A stretch of 64,000 bases of DNA from Allosediminivita pacifica (GTDB taxonomy: Bacteria; Pseudomonadota; Alphaproteobacteria; Rhodobacterales; Rhodobacteraceae), in NCBI RefSeq assembly GCF_003054175.1, contig NZ_QBKN01000009.1:1-64000 (forward strand), read 5' to 3'. Below the pieces are notes generated by a model. It did not search any database and had not been told where the DNA came from. It saw only the letters and a list, made by a program, of their open reading frames with translations. This document shows, one piece after another, positions 19,062-27,803 of the stretch. Position 1 is the stretch's first letter. Every line of letters starts with the position of its first letter. The translations under genes and the position numbers were made by a program.

Positions 19062-20078
19062 ATGATCCATAAGAACTGGGCTGAACTGATCAAGCCGACT
19101 CAGCTGGAGATCAAGCCCGGCGCCGAACCCGCGCGCATGGCGACGGTCGTGGCCGAGCCTCTCGAGCGCGGCTTCGGTCTCACGCTCGGCAACGCGCTGC
19201 GCCGTGTCCTGCTGTCGAGCCTTCAGGGCGCCGCAATCACCAGCGTCCAGATCGACAACGTGCTGCACGAGTTCTCGTCCGTGGCCGGCGTCCGCGAGGA
19301 TGTGACCGATATCGTGCTGAACCTCAAGGGGGTCAGCCTGCGTATGGAGGTCGACGGACCCAAGCGCGTGTCGATCACGGCCAAGGGCCCCGCGGTCGTC
19401 ACCGCCGGTGACATCGCCGAAAGCGCCGGCATCGAGGTGCTGAACCGCGAGCACGTGATCTGCCACCTCGACGATGGCGCCGACTTGTTCATGGAACTGA
19501 CCGTGAACACGGGCAAGGGCTATGTCTCGGCCGACCGCAACAAGCCAGAAGACGCGCCCATCGGCCTGATCCCGATCGACGCGATCTACTCGCCCGTAAA
19601 GCGCGTCGCCTACGACGTGCAGCCGACGCGTGAAGGCCAGGTGCTGGACTACGACAAGCTGACCATGAAGGTCGAGACCGACGGCTCCGTGAGCCCCGAG
19701 GATGCCGTGGCCTATGCCGCGCGGATCCTGCAGGACCAGCTGTCGATCTTCGTCAACTTCGACGAGCCCGAGTCGGCCACCCGCCAGGACGACGAGGACG
19801 GCCTCGAGTTCAACCCGCTCCTCCTCAAGAAGGTGGACGAGCTGGAACTTTCGGTGCGTTCGGCGAACTGCCTGAAGAACGACAACATCGTCTACATCGG
19901 CGACCTGATCCAGAAGACCGAAGCCGAGATGCTCCGCACCCCGAACTTCGGCCGCAAGTCGTTGAACGAGATCAAGGAAGTGCTGTCGGGCATGGGCCTG
20001 CACCTTGGCATGGATGTCGAGGACTGGCCGCCGGACAACATCGAGGACCTGGCCAAGAAGCTGGAAGACTCGTTCTAA
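19062..20078 (+). CDS. rpoA: RNA polymerase alpha subunit
   Basis: 338 residues. The N-terminal assembly domain has [23 protein letters not shown] (cited as [14 protein letters not shown]), the dimer motif; the linker is acidic; the C-terminal domain ([33 protein letters not shown]) binds UP elements and activators. Alpha is the scaffold on which beta and beta' assemble. It follows rpsK by 116 bases; rpsD, which lies between rpsK and rpoA in E. coli, is absent here, as is usual in alphaproteobacteria. Confidence 0.98.
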   Translation: MIHKNWAELIKPTQLEIKPGAEPARMATVVAEPLERGFGLTLGNALRRVLLSSLQGAAITSVQIDNVLHEFSSVAGVREDVTDIVLNLKGVSLRMEVDGPKRVSITAKGPAVVTAGDIAESAGIEVLNREHVICHLDDGADLFMELTVNTGKGYVSADRNKPEDAPIGLIPIDAIYSPVKRVAYDVQPTREGQVLDYDKLTMKVETDGSVSPEDAVAYAARILQDQLSIFVNFDEPESATRQDDEDGLEFNPLLLKKVDELELSVRSANCLKNDNIVYIGDLIQKTEAEMLRTPNFGRKSLNEIKEVLSGMGLHLGMDVEDWPPDNIEDLAKKLEDSF

Positions 20079-20090
20079 GGCGCGTGCAAG

Positions 20091-20120
20091 CACGCACCCT
20101 ACCAAACTGTAGGGTGCGTG
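20091..20120. repeat. Perfect palindromic repeat between rpoA and rplQ
   Basis: CACGCACCCTAC (20091-20102) and GTAGGGTGCGTG (20109-20120) form a 12-bp perfect stem with a 6-base loop and no T-run. Palindromes of this sequence type recur in intergenic spaces of Rhodobacteraceae genomes (from memory, not checked here). It may stabilise the rpoA mRNA end. Confidence 0.7.
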
Positions 20121-20226
20121 ATCTCACGCACCGAACCGGGCATCTGCCCCAAGGAGAGCCGCTGACACGCATCGGCGGCCGGACAAAGCAAAACCGCCCG
20201 TAGAGGGCAAAAACCGGAGTAAGAAA

Positions 20227-20646
20227 ATGCGTCACGCCCGCGGATACCGCCGCCTGAACCGCACCCACGAGCACCGCAAGGCCCTCTGGGCCAACATGTC
20301 GGGCTCGCTCATCGAACACGAACAGATCAAGACCACGCTGCCCAAGGCGAAAGAGCTGAAGCGCGTGATGGACAAGCTCATCACGCTGGGCAAGCGCGGC
20401 GACATCCACGCCCGCCGCCAGGCAGCTGCACAGCTCAAGCAGCCCGAGCTGGTCGCCAAGCTTTTCGACGTGCTCGGCCCCCGCTACGCCGAGCGTTCGG
20501 GTGGTTACACCCGCGTCCTGAAGGCCGGCTTCCGCTACGGTGACATGGCCCCCATGGCCATCATCGAGCTGGTGGACCGCGACCCCGAGGCCAAGGGCGC
20601 CGCCGACCGCGCACGCGAAGAGGCGATGGAAGCCGAAGAGGACTGA
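20227..20646 (+). CDS. rplQ: 50S ribosomal protein L17
   Basis: 139 residues starting [20 protein letters not shown] and containing [30 protein letters not shown], the L17 core (cited as [12 protein letters not shown]), and [25 protein letters not shown]-type sequence. L17 lies near the tunnel exit. It closes the alpha operon and is followed by a good terminator. Confidence 0.97.
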   Translation: MRHARGYRRLNRTHEHRKALWANMSGSLIEHEQIKTTLPKAKELKRVMDKLITLGKRGDIHARRQAAAQLKQPELVAKLFDVLGPRYAERSGGYTRVLKAGFRYGDMAPMAIIELVDRDPEAKGAADRAREEAMEAEED

Positions 20647-20670
20647 TCCTCTTCGCCCGACGATTTCGAG

Positions 20671-20700
20671 GGGCCCTGCCGGGAACGGCGGGGCCCTTTT
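20671..20700 (+). terminator. Intrinsic terminator after rplQ
   Basis: GGGCCCTGCCG (20671-20681) pairs with CGGCGGGGCCC (20686-20696), one G-U pair, GGAA tetraloop, followed by TTTTCTGTTG. It marks the end of the ribosomal cluster. Confidence 0.88.
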
Positions 20701-20812
20701 CTGTTGTGCGAGGCGTGGACGTCGTTGGGCTCTTTTCCCGGTCGACCCCTCGCCAACCGCGCCGTGCCTGCCTATCTCGGGTAGTGACCCGTCGCTTTCG
20801 GAGGTTCTGTCG

Positions 20813-22180
20813 ATGCTGCGCTGTCTCTGCCTTCTTCTGATTCTCGCAACGCCCGGCTGGGCCGAGACACGGGTGCCGCAGAGCCAGACAGAGATTTCGC
20901 TCAGCTTCGCGCCGCTGGTGCGCGAGGCGACACCCGCCGTGGTCAACATCTACGCCCGCCGCGTGGTGCAGTCGCGCAGCCCCTTCGCGGGCGATCCCTT
21001 CTTTGGCGAGATGTTCCGCGACCTGTCGCGCCCGCGCGTCCAGAACTCGCTCGGCTCGGGCGTGATCCTGTCCGGGGACGGCATCGTCGTGTCGAACTAC
21101 CACGTGGTCGGGCAGGCCACCGACATCCGCGTGGTGCTGAACGACCGGCGCGAATTCGACGCCGAGGTGCTGCTGGCCGACGAGGACTCGGACCTTGCCA
21201 TCCTGCGGCTGCAGGGCGCCGCGGACATGCCGCATCTGGCCCTGCGCGACAGCGACACGGTCGAGGTGGGCGAACTGGTGCTGGCCATCGGCAACCCCTT
21301 CGGCGTTGGACAGACCGTCAGCAGCGGCATCGTCTCGGGGCTGGCGCGATCGGGCACGGCGACGGGGCAGGGGCGCGGTTACTTCATCCAGACCGACGCG
21401 CCGATCAACCCGGGCAATTCCGGCGGCGCGCTCATCGACGTGCAGGGGCGGCTCATCGGCATCAACACCTCGATCCTGACCCGCTCTGGCGGATCGAACG
21501 GCATCGGCTTCGCCATCCCCTCGGCGCTGGTGCAGGAATTCGTCGATCAGGCCCGCGCCGGGAACGAGGTCTTCGCCCGGCCCTGGGCGGGGATCACCGG
21601 CCAGCCGGTCGAGGCCGACCTAGCCGAGAGCCTCGGGCTCGCTCGCCCCGGCGGCGTGGTCATCACCCAGCTGCACCCCGAAAGCCCCTTTGCCGGGGCG
21701 GGGCTGCGCGTGGGCGACGTGGTGCAGGCGGTCGACGGGCTCGAGGTCAACGCGCCGGAGGAGATGATCTTCCGCATGGCGGTGCGCGGCATCGGCGAAG
21801 ACGCGCGGGTCGGTTACAGCCGCAGTGGCAACCAGGCCGAGGTCGCGGTCCCCATGATCGCCCCGCCCGAGACCCCCGCGCGCGAAGCGGTGACGCTCGA
21901 TGACCGCGCGGTTCTGCCCGGGCTGGCGCTGACCCGCGTGAACCCCGCGGTGGCGGTGGAGCTCGACCTGCCGCTCGATGCCTCGGGCGTGGCGGTGACC
22001 GAGCCAGGCCGCTACGGGGCACGGGCCGGGCTGCGACCGGGCGACGTGATCCTCGGCGTGAACGGCCGCCGCGTGTCGCGCCCGGTCGAGGTCGACCGCC
22101 TGCTGCGCCGCGCCGCCCCGCGCATCCAGCTTGAGGTCGAACGCGGCGGCCGCCGCGTCGCCCTGCGGTTCCGGGTCTGA
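20813..22180 (+). CDS. Periplasmic Deg/HtrA serine protease with two PDZ domains
   Basis: 455 residues from ATG 20813; MLRCLCLLLILATPGWA is a signal peptide. The trypsin-like domain has the triad His97 (SNYHVVG), Asp127 (EDSDLAIL) and Ser203 (NPGNSGGAL). Two PDZ domains follow, around residues 260-350 and 365-450 (GVVITQLHPESPFAGAGLRVGDVV; RAGLRPGDVILGVNG). Deg proteases degrade or refold damaged envelope proteins. rarA begins two bases after the stop, so the two are co-transcribed. Whether this is DegP-, DegQ- or DegS-like cannot be decided by eye. Confidence 0.92.
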   Translation: MLRCLCLLLILATPGWAETRVPQSQTEISLSFAPLVREATPAVVNIYARRVVQSRSPFAGDPFFGEMFRDLSRPRVQNSLGSGVILSGDGIVVSNYHVVGQATDIRVVLNDRREFDAEVLLADEDSDLAILRLQGAADMPHLALRDSDTVEVGELVLAIGNPFGVGQTVSSGIVSGLARSGTATGQGRGYFIQTDAPINPGNSGGALIDVQGRLIGINTSILTRSGGSNGIGFAIPSALVQEFVDQARAGNEVFARPWAGITGQPVEADLAESLGLARPGGVVITQLHPESPFAGAGLRVGDVVQAVDGLEVNAPEEMIFRMAVRGIGEDARVGYSRSGNQAEVAVPMIAPPETPAREAVTLDDRAVLPGLALTRVNPAVAVELDLPLDASGVAVTEPGRYGARAGLRPGDVILGVNGRRVSRPVEVDRLLRRAAPRIQLEVERGGRRVALRFRV

Positions 22181-22182
22181 GC

Positions 22183-23508
22183 ATGGCCGATCTCTTCGAC
22201 CAGCCGGGCGGGGCCGCCGCCGAACCGCGTGAGGGCAGTGCCCCGCGCCCGCTCGCCGACCGCCTACGGCCTCGTCACCTGGACGAGGTGATCGGCCAGC
22301 AGGGCATCCTCGGCCCCGACGGGCCGCTGCGCACCATGCTCGACGCGGGCACGCTGGGGTCTATCGTCTTCTGGGGCCCGCCGGGTGTGGGCAAGACCAC
22401 CATCGCGCGGCTGCTTGCCGACGAGACCGAGCTGGAATTCGTGCAGATCAGCGCGATCTTCAGCGGTGTGGCGGAACTGCGCAAGGTCTTCGACGCTGCC
22501 AAGCAGCGCCGCCGCGCGGGGCAGGGCACGCTGCTCTTCGTCGACGAGATCCACCGCTTCAACAAGGCGCAGCAGGACAGCTTCCTGCCCCACATGGAGG
22601 ACGGCACCATCCTCCTCGTCGGCGCCACCACCGAGAACCCCAGCTTCGAGCTGAACGCCGCGCTCCTGTCCCGCGCGCAGGTGCTGGTGCTGGAACGGCT
22701 GTCGCATGAGGAACTTGAGGACCTCGCGCAGCGCGCCGAGCGGGACCTCGGCCGGGACCTGCCGCTGGAACCGCAGGCCCGGCAGGCGCTGCTCGACATG
22801 GCCGACGGCGACGGGCGGGCGCTGCTGAACCTCGTGGAACAGGTCATGAGCTGGCGGCTCGACGCCCCGCTCGACACCACCTTCCTCTCGCAGCGCCTCA
22901 CCCGTCGGGTGGCGCAATACGACAAGTCGGGCGACGCGCATTACAACCTGATCTCGGCGCTGCACAAGTCGGTGCGCGGCTCCGACCCGGACGCCGCGCT
23001 TTACTGGTTCGGGCGCATGCTCGACGCGGGCGAAGACCCGCGCTACCTCGCCCGCCGCATCACCCGCATGGCGGTCGAGGACATCGGCCTCGCCGACCCG
23101 CAGGCGCAGGGTGTCTGCCTGCAGGGCTGGGAAACCTACGAGAGGCTCGGCTCGCCCGAGGGGGAACTCGCCATCGCGCAGGCGTTGGTCTACCTCGCGC
23201 TCGCGCCGAAATCGAACGCGCTCTACAAGGCCTACAAGGGGGCGCGGAAGGCGGCCAAGCAGACCGGCTCGCTCACCCCGCCGAAGCACATCCTGAACGC
23301 CCCCACGAAACTCATGCGCGAGCAGGGCTACGGCGCGGGCTACGACTACGACCACGACGCCGAGGATGCCTTTTCCGGGCAGGACTACTTCCCCGAGGAC
23401 ATGGAGCGCCTCGCCCTCTACGACCCCGTCGACCGGGGCTTCGAGCGCGACCTGCGCAAGCGCGTCGACTACTTCGCCCGCCTGCGGCGAGAGCGGAACG
23501 ACACGTGA
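22183..23508 (+). CDS. rarA: Replication-associated recombination ATPase RarA (MgsA)
   Basis: 441 residues. AAA+ core: Walker A WGPPGVGKTT at residues 64-73, Walker B FVDEIHRF near 119-126, sensor-1 LLVGATTENPSFELN. The C-terminal half (ISALHKSVRGSDPDAALYWFGRMLDAGEDPRYLARRI, cited as KSVRGSDPDAALYW) is the tetramerisation domain diagnostic for RarA/WRNIP1. RarA acts at stalled replication forks with the clamp loader and SSB. It follows the Deg protease by two bases. Confidence 0.95.
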   Translation: MADLFDQPGGAAAEPREGSAPRPLADRLRPRHLDEVIGQQGILGPDGPLRTMLDAGTLGSIVFWGPPGVGKTTIARLLADETELEFVQISAIFSGVAELRKVFDAAKQRRRAGQGTLLFVDEIHRFNKAQQDSFLPHMEDGTILLVGATTENPSFELNAALLSRAQVLVLERLSHEELEDLAQRAERDLGRDLPLEPQARQALLDMADGDGRALLNLVEQVMSWRLDAPLDTTFLSQRLTRRVAQYDKSGDAHYNLISALHKSVRGSDPDAALYWFGRMLDAGEDPRYLARRITRMAVEDIGLADPQAQGVCLQGWETYERLGSPEGELAIAQALVYLALAPKSNALYKAYKGARKAAKQTGSLTPPKHILNAPTKLMREQGYGAGYDYDHDAEDAFSGQDYFPEDMERLALYDPVDRGFERDLRKRVDYFARLRRERNDT

Positions 23509-23520
23509 CCGGGCGCCGCG

Positions 23521-23592
23521 CGGCCGCTTCTTCTTGGTGGAAATACTCCGGGGGACTCCGCGCGCAGGCGCGGAGGGGGGCAGAGCCCCCGA
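23521..23592. repeat. Intergenic palindrome cluster (TTGGTGGAAATACTCC type)
   Basis: The rarA-crcB gap contains TTCTTGGTGGAAATACTCC followed by two hairpins: CTCCGCGC / GCGCGGAG (23556-23563 / 23568-23575) and GGGGGC AGA GCCCCC (23576-23590). This composite resembles an intergenic repeat seen often in Rhodobacteraceae genomes (recollection). It may serve as a terminator or mRNA-end element for rarA. Confidence 0.55.
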
Positions 23593-23635
23593 TGCCCGGC
23601 TTGACAAGTGCCCCCCGACTGGCGATGGGACGCCC

Positions 23636-24010
23636 ATGACCCCCCTCCTCCAAGTCGCCCTCGGCGGCGCGCTCGGCGCGTCGGGCCGCTATCTCACCAC
23701 CACCGCGATCGCGCGGCTGGCGGGCAAGAGCTTTCCCTGGGGCACCATGACGGTGAACGTCGCGGGCTCCTTCGCCATGGGGGTGCTCGTGGTGGTGCTG
23801 GCGCATCTCTCGGGCAACCGGTTCGCGCCGCTCCTGATGACGGGCGTGCTGGGCGGGTTCACGACCTTCTCGGCCTTCTCGCTTGACGCGGCGACGCTTT
23901 ACGAGCGGGGGCAGGTGGGGCCGGCGGCGGCCTACGTGCTGGCCTCGGTCATTCTCTCGGTCCTGGCGCTTTTCGCCGGCCTCTGGTTCGCAAGGAGTCT
24001 CACCACATGA
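23636..24010 (+). CDS. crcB: Fluoride channel CrcB/Fluc
   Basis: 124 residues from ATG 23636 with four membrane segments. GGALGASGRYLTTTAI at the N-terminus, WGTMTVNVAGSFAMG in TM2 and GFTTFSAFSLDAATLYERG in TM3 are the family's conserved motifs (GxLGAxxRY, NxxGsF, GGFTTFSTF). Dual-topology dimers export F- from the cytoplasm. The gene overlaps rluC by ATGA. The sequence just upstream carries GGCGATGG but not the rest of a fluoride riboswitch. Confidence 0.93.
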   Translation: MTPLLQVALGGALGASGRYLTTTAIARLAGKSFPWGTMTVNVAGSFAMGVLVVVLAHLSGNRFAPLLMTGVLGGFTTFSAFSLDAATLYERGQVGPAAAYVLASVILSVLALFAGLWFARSLTT

Positions 24011-25062
24011 GCGGTGTGCAGACACTGACGGTCGCAACGGGCGACGGCGACCAGCGGCTCGACCGCTGGTTCAAGCGGCAGTTCCCCCATGTCCCGCAAG
24101 GGCGGGTCGAGAAGATGTGCCGCAAGGGCGAGATCCGCGTGGACGGCGGCCGGGTGAAGGCCTCGACCCGGCTCGAGGCCGGGCAGCAGGTGCGCGTGCC
24201 GCCGCTGCCCGATCCGGGCGAAGGTCCCACCACCCCCGCGCAGCCGAAGAAGCCGCAGGTTTCGGACAAGGATGCCGAGATGATCCGGTCCTGCGTGCTG
24301 TGGAAGGATGACCACATCCTTGCCCTCAACAAGCCGCCGGGCCTGCCCACGCAGGGCGGCAGCAAGCAGACGCGTCACGTGGACGGGATGGCCGACGCGC
24401 TGCGCTTCGGCCTCGACGAGAAGCCGCGCCTCGTGCACCGGCTCGACAAGGACACCTCGGGGGTGCTTCTGCTGGCGCGCACGCGCGCGGTGGCGCAGGG
24501 GGTGACCGGGGCGATCCGGCGCAAGCAGACGCGCAAGATCTACTGGGCGCTGGTGGCGGGCGTGCCGACGCCCTACCTGGGCGAGATCCGCTACGGCCTC
24601 GTGAAGGCGGGCGGTCATGGCCCGCACGGCGAGGGCGAGAAGATGCGCGCCGTGCACCCGCGCGAGATGGACGACACCCCCGGCGCCAAGCGGGCGCACA
24701 CGCTTTATGCCACGCTCTACCGCGTGGCCAACCGCGCCGCATGGGTGGCGATGGAACCGGTGACCGGCCGAACCCACCAGCTGCGCGCGCATATGGCCGA
24801 GATCGGGCACCCGATCATCGGCGACGGCAAGTACGGCGGCTCGGGGCAGGAGAACCTCGGCGATGGCTGGGGCGCGCAACTGGGCGGGATCATTTCCCGC
24901 AAGCTGCACCTTCACGCGCGGACCATGGCCTTTCTCCATCCGGTGACCGGAAAGCAGGTCACCGTGACCGCGCCGCTGCCCGAGCACATGGCCGAAACCT
25001 GGGAGACGCTGGGCTGGGCCGAGGACATCGCCGACGAGGACCCTTTCGAGAAGCTGAGATGA
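24007..25062 (+). CDS. rluC: RluA-family 23S rRNA pseudouridine synthase (RluC type)
   Basis: 351 residues. An S4 RNA-binding domain (RLDRWFKRQFP..RKGEIRVDGGRVKASTRL) occupies about residues 17-65; the catalytic motif HRLDKDTSG lies at 144-152 with Asp147 as nucleophile, followed by RKIYWALV and MEPVTGRTHQLRAHM. It converts uridines in 23S rRNA to pseudouridine. RluC versus RluD cannot be settled without alignment; size and S4 domain favour RluC. ATGA overlaps on both sides place it in a crcB-rluC-HAD-ATP12 operon. Confidence 0.85.
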   Translation: MSGVQTLTVATGDGDQRLDRWFKRQFPHVPQGRVEKMCRKGEIRVDGGRVKASTRLEAGQQVRVPPLPDPGEGPTTPAQPKKPQVSDKDAEMIRSCVLWKDDHILALNKPPGLPTQGGSKQTRHVDGMADALRFGLDEKPRLVHRLDKDTSGVLLLARTRAVAQGVTGAIRRKQTRKIYWALVAGVPTPYLGEIRYGLVKAGGHGPHGEGEKMRAVHPREMDDTPGAKRAHTLYATLYRVANRAAWVAMEPVTGRTHQLRAHMAEIGHPIIGDGKYGGSGQENLGDGWGAQLGGIISRKLHLHARTMAFLHPVTGKQVTVTAPLPEHMAETWETLGWAEDIADEDPFEKLR

Positions 25063-25736
25063 CCGACCTGAAACTCGCGATCTTCGACGTGGACGGCACG
25101 CTGGTGGACAGCCAGGCCGACATCCTCGCCGCCATGGGGGCGGCCTTTGCCGAAACCGGCCGCCCCGCGCCCGACCGCAAGAGCGTGCTGGGCGTGGTGG
25201 GGCTGTCGCTGCCGCAGGCCATCGCGCAGCTGGCGCCCGACATGCCGCCGACGATCCTCGACAAGATGGTCGAGGCCTACAAGACCCGCTACGCCGCGCT
25301 GCGCCAGAGCGGCGGGACCGAGGCCTCGCCCCTGTTCCCGGGCATGACCGACCTGCTGGAGCGGCTGTCGCAGGTGGATCACCTGCTGCTTGGCATCGCC
25401 ACGGGCAAGTCGCGGCGCGGGCTCGACGCGCTGCTCGAAAGCCTGAACCTCGGGCGGTATTTCGTCACCACGCAGGTGGCCGACGACCACCCGTCGAAGC
25501 CGCACCCCTCGATGCTGCTGACCGCCATGGTCGAGGCGGGCGTGGAGCCCGCGAACGCCGTGATGATCGGCGACACCTCCTTCGACATGGAGATGGCGCA
25601 GGCCGCGCGGATGCCCGCGATCGGCGTGAGCTGGGGCTACCACCCCGCCACCTCGCTGGGCGCCGCGCGCTGCGTCGTCGAGGATGCCGAAGGTCTCGAG
25701 ACTGCAATCCGCGAAACGCTGGGAGAGCCCGCATGA
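25059..25736 (+). CDS. HAD-superfamily phosphatase (phosphoglycolate phosphatase-like)
   Basis: 225 residues from the ATG overlapping the rluC stop. Motif I FDVDGTLVDS has the nucleophile Asp10 and Asp12; motif II is GIATGKSRRGLD, motif III lysine in HPSKPHPSML and motif IV MIGDTSFDMEMAQAA. The alpha-helical cap after residue 20 places it with the Gph/PGP-like subfamily I. The substrate is unknown. Placement beside a pseudouridine synthase, which is common, may hint at a modified-nucleotide or repair role. ATGA overlap with the next gene. Confidence 0.88.
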   Translation: MTDLKLAIFDVDGTLVDSQADILAAMGAAFAETGRPAPDRKSVLGVVGLSLPQAIAQLAPDMPPTILDKMVEAYKTRYAALRQSGGTEASPLFPGMTDLLERLSQVDHLLLGIATGKSRRGLDALLESLNLGRYFVTTQVADDHPSKPHPSMLLTAMVEAGVEPANAVMIGDTSFDMEMAQAARMPAIGVSWGYHPATSLGAARCVVEDAEGLETAIRETLGEPA

Positions 25737-26458
25737 GCGAATGGGCCCCGAAACGATTCTGGAAGGACGCCGCCGTCGTGCCCGAGGACGGGCTCTGGCT
25801 GGTCGAACTTGACGGCCGCCGGGTCAAGACGCCCGCCAAGGCCACGCTGACCCTGCCGACCGAACCGCTGGCGCAGGCCGTGGCCGAGGAATGGCAGGCG
25901 CAGGGCGAGCGCATCGACCCGGGCAGCATGCCCTTCACCCGCACCGCCAATTCCGCGCTCGACAAGGTGCGTCACCAGCGCGCCGCAGTGGTGGAGATGC
26001 TGGCTGAATACGGGGACGCGGACCTTCTGTGCTACCGCGCCGACCGGCCCGAGGATCTGGCCGAACGGCAACGCCAGGAATGGGACCCCTTCCTCGATTG
26101 GGCTGCCGAGGCCTACGGCGCCCGGCTGGAGCCCCGAGCGGGCATCATGCACGCGCCGCAGGACGGCGCGGCGCTGGCCCGACTGCGGGCGCAGGTCGAC
26201 GCGCTAGGGCCCTTCCGGCTGGCCGCCTTCCACGATCTGGTGGCGCTGAGCGGCTCGCTCGTGCTCGCGCTCGCCGCGGCCGAAAGGCAGGCGGAGGCCG
26301 AGGAGATCTGGCAGGTCTCGCGGCTCGACGAACGCTTCCAGGAAGAGCAGTGGGGCCACGACGAGGAGGCCGCCGAAGTGGCCGAGATCAAGCGGCTTTC
26401 CTTCCTTCAGGCCGAAAGATTCTACCGTCTCGCCGAGGGCGAAACAGGGCCGGCCTGA
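25733..26458 (+). CDS. ATP12-family F1-ATPase assembly chaperone
   Basis: 241 residues with the alphaproteobacterial/mitochondrial ATP12 pattern: KRFWKDAAV at the N-terminus, LDGRRVKTPAKATLTLPTEPLAQAVAEEW (cited as LDGRRVKTPAK), MPFTRTANSALDKV, and a later GSLVLALAAAE. Atp12 binds the free alpha subunit of F1 and prevents aggregation. This family is essentially confined to alphaproteobacteria and mitochondria, which supports the taxonomic assignment. Last gene of the ATGA-linked operon. Confidence 0.9.
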   Translation: MSEWAPKRFWKDAAVVPEDGLWLVELDGRRVKTPAKATLTLPTEPLAQAVAEEWQAQGERIDPGSMPFTRTANSALDKVRHQRAAVVEMLAEYGDADLLCYRADRPEDLAERQRQEWDPFLDWAAEAYGARLEPRAGIMHAPQDGAALARLRAQVDALGPFRLAAFHDLVALSGSLVLALAAAERQAEAEEIWQVSRLDERFQEEQWGHDEEAAEVAEIKRLSFLQAERFYRLAEGETGPA

Positions 26459-26651
26459 CATCGCACAATTGACAGGCGTGACGGTAACGACTGCCTGTCT
26501 TTGCGGCATCCTGCCTTGACCTCTGCGCTGGATTCCGCCCAAACTCGGGGCGCCTGAAGGGGCAAGCCCCTAGTTTGGTGACCAAGATCCCAGTTCAAGG
26601 GATCACCGTAATCCGTTTCGGGACGAGGCGGACCAACAGGAAGAGGTAGAT

Positions 26652-27668
26652 ATGAAGAAAACCGTGATCTTCGGCGCGCTGACGGCGGCCGGCCTTGCGG
26701 CCGGAGCCGCGTCCGCCGCGACGCTGGACGACGTGAAGGCACGTGGAACGCTCAACTGCGGTGTGAGCACCGGCCTGGTGGGCTTCTCCGCGCCGGATGC
26801 CAACGGTGAATGGAGCGGTTTCGACGTGGCCGTCTGCCGCGCCGTGGCTGCCGCGGTGCTGGGCGATCCGATGGCCGTCGAGTTCGTGCCGACCACCGGC
26901 AAGACGCGCTTCACCGCCCTCGCTTCGGGCGAGATCGACATGCTGGCCCGGAACACCACCTGGACCTTTACCCGTGACGTCGACCTGAAGTTCGAATTCA
27001 CCGGCGTCAACTACTACGACGGCCAGGGCTTCATGGTGCCCAAGGCGCTCGGCGTGTCCTCGGCGAAAGAGCTCGAAGGCGCGCGGGTCTGCATCCAGAC
27101 CGGCACCACCACCGAGCTCAACCTTGCGGACTACTTCCGCAAGAACAACATGGACTACGAGCCGGTCCCGATCGAAACCAACGCCGAGGCGCAGCAGAAC
27201 TACCTGAACGGCGCCTGCGACGTCTACACCACCGACAGCTCGGGTCTCGCCGCGACCCGCGCCGCCTTCGAGGCGCCGGGCGATCACGTGATCCTGCCCG
27301 AGATCATCTCGAAGGAGCCGCTGGGCCCGCTGGTCCGCCACGGCGACAACGAATGGGGTGACGTGGTCCGCTGGACGCTCAACGCCCTGATCGCCGCCGA
27401 AGAGCTGGGCGTGACCTCGGCCAACATCGACGAACTGACCAGCGGCACCGACAGCCCGGAAGTGAACCGTCTGCTCGGCACCGAGGGCAACCTCGGCAGC
27501 ATGATGGGCCTCGAATCCGACTGGGCCGTCAACGCCATCAAGGCCGGCGGCAACTACGGTGAGCTCTTCGAGAAGAACATCGGCGAGAACACCCCCATCG
27601 GCCTGTCGCGCGGTCTGAACGCACAGTGGACCGAAGGCGGCCTGCTCTACAGCCCGCCGTTCCGCTAA
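26652..27668 (+). CDS. aapJ: General L-amino-acid ABC transporter, periplasmic binding protein
   Basis: 338 residues with signal peptide MKKTVIFGALTAAGLAAGAASA. The mature part begins TLDDVKARGTLNCGVSTGLVGFS, typical of AapJ/BztA proteins (SBP family 3), and has GFDVAVCRAVAAAVLGD and FTALASGEIDMLARNTTWT. It delivers polar amino acids (Glu, Gln, Asp and others in Rhizobium AapJ and Rhodobacter BztA) to the AapQM channel. AGGAAGAGGTAGAT precedes the ATG. An intrinsic terminator after it suggests higher expression than the permease genes. Confidence 0.93.
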   Translation: MKKTVIFGALTAAGLAAGAASAATLDDVKARGTLNCGVSTGLVGFSAPDANGEWSGFDVAVCRAVAAAVLGDPMAVEFVPTTGKTRFTALASGEIDMLARNTTWTFTRDVDLKFEFTGVNYYDGQGFMVPKALGVSSAKELEGARVCIQTGTTTELNLADYFRKNNMDYEPVPIETNAEAQQNYLNGACDVYTTDSSGLAATRAAFEAPGDHVILPEIISKEPLGPLVRHGDNEWGDVVRWTLNALIAAEELGVTSANIDELTSGTDSPEVNRLLGTEGNLGSMMGLESDWAVNAIKAGGNYGELFEKNIGENTPIGLSRGLNAQWTEGGLLYSPPFR

Positions 27669-27678
27669 ACCGATCCCG

Positions 27679-27710
27679 GGGGCGCAGGTGATCCTGCGCC
27701 CCCGATTTTT
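27679..27710 (+). terminator. Attenuating terminator between aapJ and aapQ
   Basis: GGGGGCGCAGG (27679-27689) pairs perfectly with CCTGCGCCCCC (27694-27704), TGAT loop, followed by GATTTTTCC. Such structures behind binding-protein genes usually set a higher level of the binding protein relative to the membrane subunits. Confidence 0.85.
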
Positions 27711-27803
27711 CCGCCCCGAGCGGAGCCAGAACAATCCGGGACAGGACAGTCGGGACAAACCCGCTGCAGAGAAATCTCCGGACGTCTGACAGGGAAATCA
27801 TAC

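Noticed and set aside
23615-23640. Possible fluoride riboswitch (GGCGATGG) before crcB
   Set aside because: Only the first short segment resembles the crcB motif; it runs directly into the start codon, leaving no room for the pseudoknot and the CTGATGA..CTAC part.
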